The translations under genes and the position numbers were made by a program. From Hyphomonadaceae bacterium (GTDB lineage: Bacteria > Pseudomonadota > Alphaproteobacteria > Caulobacterales > Hyphomonadaceae): 64,000 nucleotides of DNA. This document shows, piece by piece, positions 45,320-53,329 of the stretch. Every line of letters begins with the position of its first letter. The stretch's first letter is position 1. The stretch lies in assembly GCA_022844475.1 (NCBI GenBank), contig JALHLR010000002.1, forward strand, positions 110,512 through 174,511, given 5' to 3'. The notes below the pieces were generated by a model. That model had not been told where the DNA came from. It saw only the letters and a list, made by a program, of their open reading frames with translations, and did not search any database.

Positions 45320-45963
45320 TGCTGCTTCGCCTCCGGCTGCTGTTCCGGCGCTGCGTCGTGGAACGCTTTCAGCTTCTTCAGCGCCGCGTCGATGCGGACG
45401 ATGTTGGGAAACGGGGTCAGATCGATCTGCGGGTAGCGCCGGGCATTGGCGACCTGTGGAACAAGGACGATGTCGGCCTGCGTCACGGCATCGCCGAGGC
45501 AGTAGTCGCCGGACGACGGCAACATCTGTTCCAGAACTTCAAAGCCGCGAACGATCCAGTGCCCGTACCAGCTGGCGATAGCTGCATCGTCCGCGCCGAA
45601 CTGGCTGCGCAGGCGAGCCAGCGTGGAGGTGTTGTTGAGGGGGTGGATGTCGGCGACGATCTGGTCCTTCAGATCGCGCACGTGAGCACGGAGACAGGGA
45701 TCGCGCGGCAGCAGGGGCGGGTCGGGCCGGGTCTCGTCGAGATAGTCGATCATCGCCATCGACTGGCCGATGCGATGACCGTCAATCTCGAGAATCGGCA
45801 CGCGTCCGGATGGGTGGCGTGCGAGATGCTCAGGCATTGTCTGCTCGTCCTTCAGCAGATGAACGCCGACCGTGCGATAGCTGACGCCCTTGAGATTGAG
45901 CGCGATACGCGTGCGGTAGGTGGCCGAGGAACGCCAGTAGCCATAAAGAACCGTCTCGCTCAT
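45316..45963 (-). CDS. maiA: Maleylacetoacetate isomerase (zeta-class GST)
   Basis: A glutathione-dependent isomerase of 215 aa converting maleylacetoacetate to fumarylacetoacetate. The zeta-class motif S-S-A-T-Y-R-T-R near residues 12-19 holds the catalytic Ser, R-V-P-I-L-E near 54 binds glutathione, and Q-S-M-A-M-I-D-Y-L near 66 follows. I used ATG 45963; a GTG at 45972 overlapping the acylase stop is an equal alternative. Between the acylase and hmgA in one operon. Confidence 0.9.
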   Translation of the reverse strand: MSETVLYGYWRSSATYRTRIALNLKGVSYRTVGVHLLKDEQTMPEHLARHPSGRVPILEIDGHRIGQSMAMIDYLDETRPDPPLLPRDPCLRAHVRDLKDQIVADIHPLNNTSTLARLRSQFGADDAAIASWYGHWIVRGFEVLEQMLPSSGDYCLGDAVTQADIVLVPQVANARRYPQIDLTPFPNIVRIDAALKKLKAFHDAAPEQQPEAKQQ

Positions 45964-45968
45964 TCCCG

Positions 45969-48257
45969 TCACTCGCTGATCGCCAGGCGCGAGACCGTGG
46001 CCTTCTCCACGTCAGCCTCGCGCCAGAGTAGGTCGTCCCAGCCCTTGCGCGAATACAGCTCGGTCTGGTCGCTATAGTGCGGCGAGGTGGGATCGGTGGA
46101 CTGCGAATAGGACAGGAAGCCCTGTGATTTCGGGCCCTGCTCCGTGAACTCGACCGCATAGATCCAGCTCGCACCGTGGCGAATGCTGGTCCAGCCCTTC
46201 TCCGGTTCGAGATCCTCGACCGTGATCACGTTGAACACGCCCTCGGGGCCGGCTCCACCATGGATAGGAATGCGCTTGCCGTTTCGCGTTTCGGCCTGAA
46301 CGTCGCCCAGCCGTGCATCAACCGGGATCTTTAGCTCGGCGATCTTGTCAACGGCCGTTTCAAGGGCGGCGATCACGCGCGCATCGCCGGTGTCGAGCTT
46401 TGCTGGGGTATGTACGGCGTTCTTCGGATCAAACGCGTCCTTGAAGCGGATACCGCCGGCTTCGGCAAAAAGATGGAACAGGTGTGCGCCGCGGCTGTCG
46501 AGATTGACCTTGAGGTCCCATTTGGCAAGCGCATCGCACGCAGGCGCGAGCTTCGGCTTGTTGGCCGCACGGCACGCAGCCACGAGGTCGTCGCGGACAA
46601 GCTCGCCGCCATGATGACGGTTCGAGAGCATGACCTGCTTCATGGTTTCGAGATCGAATTTCGGCGCACCGAAGCCGTCCGTACCCTTCATGCGGCGTTC
46701 GACCTGCTCGTGCGCCGCGCGGGTGCGCAGGCTCCGTGGAGTTGCCTCGTCGCCAAACACCGGGCTGAGGCCGGTTATCGGCGCGTACATGTTGGTGAGC
46801 CAGTAGCTGTCATTGCTCTGCAACACGTAGTCGGTGCGAAACTGGTGCGGACCACCGGCCGCGCCAGCAGCGCCCGGCATTGAACTGTCACGATCGGTCG
46901 CCCAGTCACAATCGGCGCGGGACCCATCGAGCACCGGCACCCGGCTTTCCTTCCACTGCTTCTTCGCGAAGTCCGACGCCGAGCATTTCTCCGCCAGCAC
47001 CTGCGAGACGTTGGGGATCAGCCCCATGTCGCCATAGAGCGCCTCGCCGGTTGAATCGACGGCGGTGGCGTTGAAGCGGAAGGACTGCCATCGCGCGAGC
47101 GCACCCTTCATTTCGCGAACCGTCTTCGAGCGCCACACAGCCATGTACTGGTCAGGATCGCGCAGACCGGTTTCCAGCATTCGCAAGGCATAGGCGCGGT
47201 CTCTGGTCCATGGATAGGATTCGGATTCGAACACCGGACCCCAGCGCGTGGCGTAGACGGTACGCGTCTCGGGCTCGATCCTGTCGCCACGCTTCACCTG
47301 CGCAGTGATGGTGGCCTTCTCCATTGGCAGCCACTGGCTCTCATAGCGGTACTGCGTGGGGTCGGCGGGGTTGAGCGTGAGCTCGTAGAACCCGTTACGG
47401 CGCGCTGTAGAGACAGTGTTGGACCAGGCCAGCGTTTCCGTGTGGCCGATCCGGATCATCGGCATGCCGATATAGCTGATCCCGACGATGTTGATGTCGC
47501 CGGGAATGATGAAATGCGTGCGATAGAAACGGTTCACGCCATCCCACGGATAGTGCGGATTACCCAGCAGCACGCCCTTGCCATTCTTCGTCATCTCCCG
47601 GCCGATGGCATAGGCGTTCGATCCCCAGCCTGATGCATCTTCCAGGATCAGGTCCGGCGCCAGGGCGGCGCGATCTGCCCCGGGGGGCGCAGCGCTGGTG
47701 GTCGGAGCAAAGAAGCCATCCACGGTCTGGCCGACATACATGTGGCGCCAGAAATCGAGCGCGGTGATTTCGCGCAGCCATGCAGCGTCCTTGCAGCGCG
47801 GGTCCGTGATCTTCGCCCGGCTCTCCCGCAGGTAGCGATTGAACCCGGCGATATAGCCGTCGGCAAGCGCGCGCGCCTCGGCGCTGGGTGTGTCCGGCGA
47901 AGAAGCGGGTCCGGCCAGCAGCTTCTCGACTCGCTGCGATGCGATCATGCGCCGATGATAGAGATCGCTTGCGATGTTGGCGTCATTCTCGCCCGGGCCA
48001 TGGAACTTTGCGCGCTCACCCGTCACGGTGAGAAGACGGTCGGCAATCTCGCAGACATTGTCCTGCGCGCTGGCATAACCGTAGCCGTAGCCGATGCCGC
48101 CCATGTCGTCGGCCCTGATGTGCGGGACGCCAAATGCGGTACGTCGGATTTCGGCCGAGAAGCGCGGGTTCGCGGCGGACCCCTCATCCGAGGCCGGCAC
48201 TGCGCTGCATGCGGCGAGCGCCATTGCCGAACCCAGCAGCAGGATACGTGCACGCAT
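45969..48257 (-). CDS. Penicillin-amidase family acylase (Ntn hydrolase, AHL acylase-like)
   Basis: A 762-aa exported precursor of the N-terminal nucleophile amidases. A signal sequence ends near the lipobox-like A-L-A-A-C (about residues 13-17). After an alpha-chain region of about 212 residues, G-W-G-S-N-A-Y-A-I-G places Ser213 as the predicted self-processing nucleophile. The beta chain continues with G-N-P-H-Y-P-W near 236 and N-D-S-Y-W-L-T-N near 487, the binding Asn region. The pattern fits the aculeacin/PvdQ/acyl-homoserine-lactone acylase group. Its stop abuts or overlaps the maiA start, so it is expressed with homogentisate catabolism. Confidence 0.85.
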   Translation of the reverse strand: MRARILLLGSAMALAACSAVPASDEGSAANPRFSAEIRRTAFGVPHIRADDMGGIGYGYGYASAQDNVCEIADRLLTVTGERAKFHGPGENDANIASDLYHRRMIASQRVEKLLAGPASSPDTPSAEARALADGYIAGFNRYLRESRAKITDPRCKDAAWLREITALDFWRHMYVGQTVDGFFAPTTSAAPPGADRAALAPDLILEDASGWGSNAYAIGREMTKNGKGVLLGNPHYPWDGVNRFYRTHFIIPGDINIVGISYIGMPMIRIGHTETLAWSNTVSTARRNGFYELTLNPADPTQYRYESQWLPMEKATITAQVKRGDRIEPETRTVYATRWGPVFESESYPWTRDRAYALRMLETGLRDPDQYMAVWRSKTVREMKGALARWQSFRFNATAVDSTGEALYGDMGLIPNVSQVLAEKCSASDFAKKQWKESRVPVLDGSRADCDWATDRDSSMPGAAGAAGGPHQFRTDYVLQSNDSYWLTNMYAPITGLSPVFGDEATPRSLRTRAAHEQVERRMKGTDGFGAPKFDLETMKQVMLSNRHHGGELVRDDLVAACRAANKPKLAPACDALAKWDLKVNLDSRGAHLFHLFAEAGGIRFKDAFDPKNAVHTPAKLDTGDARVIAALETAVDKIAELKIPVDARLGDVQAETRNGKRIPIHGGAGPEGVFNVITVEDLEPEKGWTSIRHGASWIYAVEFTEQGPKSQGFLSYSQSTDPTSPHYSDQTELYSRKGWDDLLWREADVEKATVSRLAISE

Positions 48258-48478
48258 GGCAAAACTCCCTGACGTTTCTTGTGGTCAGAGGCCTAGCACG
48301 GGCTGACGGAGGCGCGAAAGGTTACGCGACGGGCGGCCAGCTGACGCGGAATCGATCAGTCTGTAGATGCTGAAGCCGGCGATGAGGTGTGTCGCCTGGG
48401 CCGCTGAAGCCGTCACGAAGCGCAAGCGACCAGGCGTCCAGCCGACTCGCGACGGCTGGACGCCCGCTTGCAGTAGAC

Positions 48479-50743
48479 TCAGATCGCAGCCTTCACGGCA
48501 GCAGCCGTGATCGGAATATGCCGCAGGCGTGCGCCGACAGCGTTGAAGATTGCATTGCCGATGGCCGGACCGACGACGGTGGTCGCCGGCTCGCCAAGCC
48601 CGACAGGCACTTCCGCGGAATCGACAAAGCTGATGTCGAGCTCAGGAACATCAGCGAGGCGCAGCGGCGTGTAGGCGCCAAGATTGAGCGCCTTGACGTT
48701 GCCGTTCTCGAACTCGGTTCCCTCATGCAACGCAAGCGACAGGCCCCAGAGGGAGGCGCCTTCCATCTGCGCCAGCGCACCATCCGGATCGACGATGGTT
48801 CCAGCGTCAGCCACGAGCGTGAGCTTCTCGACCTTCACCCTGCCAGAGGCCTTGTCGACATTGACGCGCGCGACGCATGCGACCCAGGTCGGCATGTCGC
48901 GTTCCTGGCCAAAGCTGGTGGCGAGGCCCAGACCCGTGCCCGCAGGCAAGGTCGAGCCCCACCCCGCCTTCTGTGCGGCAAGCTGGACCACATTTGCCTG
49001 TCTCCTGGCGCCCCCGACCGAGTTGGGTGCGGAACCCGCATTGGCGCCCTCTGCTGTAAGCAGCTTCAGGCGGAAGGCGACAGGGTCCATCTTCAGCTTG
49101 TGCGCTGCCTCATCCATGAAGCTTTCCAGCGCCCAGTTGGTGAAGCCCGGACCGACGGAGCGCAGCCATCCGGGCCGGAAGGTCTGGTTCGCAAGGTCAT
49201 TCGATATCGCCCGCACCTTGTGCGCGCCGACCGCATACCAGTGGTTGGCCCCCGAAATCGCGAAGGGATCGAAGGGCACGTCCTTCTCGCCCTTCGGCAT
49301 GAAGAACGGCGCCATCACCTCTGTCGGCCAGCCACACGCGACATGCTGCTCCATGCCGGTGACATTGCCGTCCTTGTCGAAGGCCATCCGCAGTTTCTGC
49401 ACGGAGGGCGAGCGAACGCTGTCGAACTTCGAATCGTCCTCGCGTGTCATGATCATCTTGACCGGCTTGCCCAGGGCTTTCGCAGCCAGCGCGGCGGCAA
49501 CGGCATAATCGCCGTTGAGACGACGGCCAAAACCTCCGCCGAGGCGGTAGGTCTTCATGACGATATCGGTCTCGGGCACCTCAAGTGCGGTCGCGAGCCA
49601 GGGAAGCACAAGGCTCTGCCACTGGTTGCCGGTATGGATTTCCCACTTGCCGTCCTTCTCCATCGCGAGCGCGTTCAGCGGCTCCATCGCGAAATGGAGT
49701 GCGGTGGCTGTGGTGTAAGTGGCGTCCAGCGTGGACTTCGCCGCACGGAAGACGGGTGCGGTATCCGTGTTGCCAAGCGGCAGCACAGACCCTTTCGACG
49801 AATCCGCGATCAGCTTCGTTGCGTGGTCCTGAAGGTCTTTCTCCGAAACTTCCGTGGTCGGGCCGGGCCGGTATTCGATCACCACGGCAGCCGCGGCCTT
49901 TTTCGCAGCATACCAGCTGTCGGCGAAGACCATGCACCAGCCGGGAACCGTGTTTGACGGGTCTTTGAGGGCGACGGTCGCGATATAGCCTTTGATCTCC
50001 TTCGCCGGGCCGTCCATCACATAGGTGACCATGGAGCCATTGCGCGTCGGCGGAATGATCGGACAGCCATAGACCATCCCCTCGACTTTCGCGTCGATGC
50101 CATAGACCGCGGCGCCGTTGGTCTTCTCGACAATGTCGAGCGACATCACCGGTTTGCCGATCAGCTTGCGATCGGTGACAGGCTTGAGCCTGATCGCGCC
50201 GAGCTCCTCAGGCGTGTAGGTCCTGGTAAGGCCACCCTTGCGCACGATATCCTTGTAGGAAATCTTCTTGTCACCCGAGACGATCTCGCCGTTGGCGGCC
50301 GAGCACGTGGCGGGATCGACACCAAGCGCAGTTGCGCCTGCTTCGATCAGCGCCGCACGACCAGCGGCGCCGGCCTGGCTGTAGAGCGGGTAGGTCTGCC
50401 AGACCGACCATGATCCGCCCGTGACCATCAGGCCCCATTTCGGATCGCTGTCGACGTGGTTGATGCGGACATTTTCCCACGGCGCCTCAAGTTCGTCCGC
50501 AAGGATGCGTGCCAGCGACGTGCCGACATGCTGGCCCATCTCGGCGCGGATGACGTTGACAGTGACGATGCCGTTGTTGTCGATCGAATACCATTGCGTT
50601 GGCTCGTAGGCGGGCGCCGTGCTGGCTGTCTCTCCGGTGGTGCACGCGGTGAGAAATGAGAAGGCGACGCCCGTGCCAGCGGCGGCGACGAGGAAGCCGC
50701 GGCGGGACAGAACGGCGGAAGACTTGTTGATTGGCGTATCCAT
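48479..50743 (-). CDS. Molybdopterin-binding subunit, isoquinoline 1-oxidoreductase beta type
   Basis: The large subunit (754 aa) of a molybdenum hydroxylase of the xanthine dehydrogenase family, IorB type. The N-terminal S-R-R-G-F-L-V-A is a twin-arginine signal, so the enzyme acts in the periplasm. Cofactor-binding segments include G-G-G-F-G-R-R near residue 402 and the C-terminal G-E-P-A-T with the catalytic Glu near 722. It likely hydroxylates an aldehyde or N-heterocycle with electrons passed to a quinone or cytochrome. It starts 4 bp after the Fe-S subunit gene. Confidence 0.85.
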   Translation of the reverse strand: MDTPINKSSAVLSRRGFLVAAAGTGVAFSFLTACTTGETASTAPAYEPTQWYSIDNNGIVTVNVIRAEMGQHVGTSLARILADELEAPWENVRINHVDSDPKWGLMVTGGSWSVWQTYPLYSQAGAAGRAALIEAGATALGVDPATCSAANGEIVSGDKKISYKDIVRKGGLTRTYTPEELGAIRLKPVTDRKLIGKPVMSLDIVEKTNGAAVYGIDAKVEGMVYGCPIIPPTRNGSMVTYVMDGPAKEIKGYIATVALKDPSNTVPGWCMVFADSWYAAKKAAAAVVIEYRPGPTTEVSEKDLQDHATKLIADSSKGSVLPLGNTDTAPVFRAAKSTLDATYTTATALHFAMEPLNALAMEKDGKWEIHTGNQWQSLVLPWLATALEVPETDIVMKTYRLGGGFGRRLNGDYAVAAALAAKALGKPVKMIMTREDDSKFDSVRSPSVQKLRMAFDKDGNVTGMEQHVACGWPTEVMAPFFMPKGEKDVPFDPFAISGANHWYAVGAHKVRAISNDLANQTFRPGWLRSVGPGFTNWALESFMDEAAHKLKMDPVAFRLKLLTAEGANAGSAPNSVGGARRQANVVQLAAQKAGWGSTLPAGTGLGLATSFGQERDMPTWVACVARVNVDKASGRVKVEKLTLVADAGTIVDPDGALAQMEGASLWGLSLALHEGTEFENGNVKALNLGAYTPLRLADVPELDISFVDSAEVPVGLGEPATTVVGPAIGNAIFNAVGARLRHIPITAAAVKAAI

Positions 50744-50746
50744 GGA

Positions 50747-51208
50747 TCAGCCTCCCTTCATTGCATTCGCGGCCTGACGAACCGCGGCGCGGATGCGCGT
50801 GTATGTCATGCAGCGGCAGAGATTGGCCGTCATCTGTGCGTCGATGTCAGCGTCGGTGATGTTCGGATTGTCCTTCAGCACGGCGGCAGCCTGCATGATC
50901 TGGCCCGACTGGCAGTAGCCGCATTGCGGCACCTGGATTTCCTGCCATGCCTTCTGTACCGGATGCTCGCCCTTGGGATCGAGCCCTTCGATCGTCACGA
51001 TGGTCTTGCCCTCGGCCGCGTTGATCGGCGTGAGGCACGAACGCGCCGCCTTGCCATCGATGTGCACCGTGCATGCGCCGCACATGCCGACGCCGCAGCC
51101 GAATTTTGTCCCGGTCAATCCCGCCTGCTCGCGGATGACCCAGAGCAATGGCGTGTCGGCATCGACATCGACCGTCATTGCCTTTCCGTTGAGTGTGAAG
51201 CTCGTCAT
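50747..51208 (-). CDS. (2Fe-2S) subunit of the molybdenum hydroxylase, IorA type
   Basis: A 153-aa electron-transfer subunit with two [2Fe-2S] clusters: the plant-type set C-G-V-G-M-C-G-A-C with a later Cys near residues 40-62, and the helical set C-G-Y-C near 103 with C-R-C near 137. Such small subunits lack a signal peptide and are exported with the Tat-bearing large subunit. Start 51208 gives the usual M-T-S-F-T-L-N-G-K opening. hppD ends 235 bp upstream, so the pair may have its own promoter. Confidence 0.88.
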   Translation of the reverse strand: MTSFTLNGKAMTVDVDADTPLLWVIREQAGLTGTKFGCGVGMCGACTVHIDGKAARSCLTPINAAEGKTIVTIEGLDPKGEHPVQKAWQEIQVPQCGYCQSGQIMQAAAVLKDNPNITDADIDAQMTANLCRCMTYTRIRAAVRQAANAMKGG

Positions 51209-51443
51209 AAGCGTTCCGCCATCAAGCGGCTCCACGCCGGAGCCCGGCTGGCAAGAGGCGCACGCGGCGAACGCGATATGTGTCGCCGACTATAGCGCCC
51301 CTGCCTAAGGATGCTTCTCCTTTTACGGGAGCCTGTCCAGAGGGTGTGATCGGGTTACGTTGGGCGAACAGAGGAATGATCGAGCGACCGGGGTTCCGCT
51401 CGGACCGACGACGGGCGGGCGTAAGCGTATCGGTCGATCAGCC

Positions 51444-52508
51444 TCACGCCTCCTTCAACACCCCGCGCCGGATCTGGTCGGCCTCGATGCTCTCGAACAG
51501 CGCGCGGAAATTGCCCTCGCCAAAACCTTCATTGCCCTTGCGCTGGATCAGTTCGAAGAAGATCGGGCCGATCTGGTTGGCGGTGAAGATCTGCAGCAGC
51601 AGGCCCTGGCCCTTGGTCGGCGCGCCATCGATCAGGATCTGGTTCCTGTGCAGCCGCTCCACATCCTCGCCATGCTGGCCGAGGCGCTGGCCGATGCCTT
51701 CGAAATACGTGTCCGGCGCCGACTGGAACGGCACGCCGCGCTTCCGCAGCGCTTCCACGCTCGCGTAGATGTCGTCAGTGCCGAGCGCGATGTGCTGGAT
51801 GCCTTCCCCGCCATAGTCCTTCAGGAACTCCTCGATCTGGCTCTTGTCGTCGCGGCTCTCGTTGAGCGGGATGCGGATCTTGCCGCAAGGCGATGTCATC
51901 GCCTTCGACACCAGACCTGTCTGCTTGCCCTCGATGTCGAAATAGCGGATCTCGCGGAAGTTGAAGATCCGCTCGTAGTAGTCCGCCCACTTTGCCATGT
52001 TCCCGCGGAACAGGTTGTGCGTCAGGTGGTCGAGATAGGTAAGCCCGACCGAGTTCTTCGTCTCGTCAGCGCCGGGGATCGGCACGAAGTCGATGTCGTA
52101 GATGCCGTGGGCGCCGTAGCGGTCGACAAGATAGATGTATGCCCCGCCGATCGCCTGGATTGCGGGAATGTTCAGCTCCATCGGCCCGACATTGGTGAAG
52201 GCCGGCTCCGCGCCGCGCTTGATTGCTTCCGCATAGGCCTTGGCGGCGTCCTTCACGCGGAACGCCATCGCGTTGGCGCCCTGGCCATGGACGCCGCGAA
52301 ACGCCGCCGGCTGGCCTGACGGCTCCATGTTCAGGATGAAGTTGATGTCGCCCTGCTTGTAGCGGATGACATTCTTCGAGCGGTGTTTCGACACCGCCGT
52401 GAAGCCGAACCCCTCGAACAGCTTGCCCAGCGTATGCGGGTCCGGCGATGTGTATTCGACGAACTCGAAGCCGTCAGTGCCAAGTGGATTGTCGAACAGG
52501 TCTGTCAT
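51444..52508 (-). CDS. hppD: 4-hydroxyphenylpyruvate dioxygenase
   Basis: HppD turns 4-hydroxyphenylpyruvate into homogentisate. The 354-aa protein has the two-domain vicinal-oxygen-chelate layout, with the iron-site regions around H-G-Q-G-A-N near residue 72, I-Q-H-I-A-L-G near 240, and the C-terminal signature Q-R-K-G-N-E-G-F-G-E-G-N-F near 320. It supplies the substrate for HmgA downstream. No tyrosine aminotransferase or regulator is next to it. Confidence 0.95.
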   Translation of the reverse strand: MTDLFDNPLGTDGFEFVEYTSPDPHTLGKLFEGFGFTAVSKHRSKNVIRYKQGDINFILNMEPSGQPAAFRGVHGQGANAMAFRVKDAAKAYAEAIKRGAEPAFTNVGPMELNIPAIQAIGGAYIYLVDRYGAHGIYDIDFVPIPGADETKNSVGLTYLDHLTHNLFRGNMAKWADYYERIFNFREIRYFDIEGKQTGLVSKAMTSPCGKIRIPLNESRDDKSQIEEFLKDYGGEGIQHIALGTDDIYASVEALRKRGVPFQSAPDTYFEGIGQRLGQHGEDVERLHRNQILIDGAPTKGQGLLLQIFTANQIGPIFFELIQRKGNEGFGEGNFRALFESIEADQIRRGVLKEA

Positions 52509-52637
52509 CGGATTCTCCGGCGTTTGATGGAGATATATACCGCGGGCCGGGGCGAACGAAGCGCGTGCGAAACAGGTTCGATGAGAAAGTTCGCAAGACT
52601 TGTGCGCGGGCTAGGCTGTTTTGCCGAATTCCGTGCG

Positions 52638-53291
52638 TCAGGTCCGCCGCAGCGCCCTGATGCCCCCGGCGATCATGTGCCAGCCCACATAAAGCAGCAG
52701 GCCTGCGGACGCAGCGAACATGATCTGCATCACGCCCTGTCCCGACTCGCCGATCGCATGTGCGATGATCCACCCAAGCGGCGTTGTGACGGAAGACGCC
52801 AGCACGGCTGTCACGGCGGCCACCGGCGGCTTCAGTCCCGCTCTCAGCGCCAGCGCCATCGCAACAATGCCCTCGGGCGCCTCATGCAAGATCAGACCCG
52901 CTGACGCCATCAGACCGGATGCGTGGTTATGCCAGAACACAGCCGTGTAGACCGCGCCATCAAGCGTGGAGTGCAGGCCGAGCACGACGATGCCAAGCCA
53001 CGCCCCGATATGCTCGGTGGCGGGCGAGGACACGTTACGCGTACGGAAGATGATCTCCAGCAGGATTCCGACAACTGCACCGCCGACGAGGAAAATGCGC
53101 TCGACATCACCGGCCGCGAAGGCCTCCGGCGCAAGGTGCGTGAGACCGACGAACAGGATCACCGCGCCGCCCGCCATGCCCACGAGGTCGGCGATCCGCC
53201 GCGCCATGGTCGCCGCGAGCAATGCGAACGCTACGCCGGCCACGCTGAGCGCGCCGGCGCCCAGGACGATGGCGGCTTCGGAGTTCGTCAT
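52638..53291 (-). CDS. ZIP-family divalent metal transporter
   Basis: A 217-aa inner-membrane protein with eight hydrophobic segments. The ZIP metal path is seen as H-S-T-L-D-G in helix 4 near residue 107 and H-E-A-P-E-G-I in helix 5 near 137. It lacks the long His-rich loop of some ZIPs. Zinc uptake is the best guess because a Zur-like box overlaps its leader. It is transcribed from its own promoter, 38 bp downstream of the cysNC stop. Confidence 0.85.
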   Translation of the reverse strand: MTNSEAAIVLGAGALSVAGVAFALLAATMARRIADLVGMAGGAVILFVGLTHLAPEAFAAGDVERIFLVGGAVVGILLEIIFRTRNVSSPATEHIGAWLGIVVLGLHSTLDGAVYTAVFWHNHASGLMASAGLILHEAPEGIVAMALALRAGLKPPVAAVTAVLASSVTTPLGWIIAHAIGESGQGVMQIMFAASAGLLLYVGWHMIAGGIRALRRT

Positions 53292-53298
53292 CCGCGCC

Positions 53299-53313
53299 TG
53301 TTATAGTATAACA
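53299..53313. promoter_or_regulatory. Zur/Fur-like palindrome before the ZIP gene
   Basis: TGTTATAGTATAACA is a 7-1-7 perfect inverted repeat ending 8 bp before the ATG of the ZIP gene. The TGTTATA-N-TATAACA form fits the AT-rich boxes bound by Zur and other Fur-family regulators, and its place over the leader of a metal importer supports repression by zinc. The regulator gene is not in the window. Confidence 0.65.
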
Positions 53314-53329
53314 CTTGGCTGCGCAAGCG

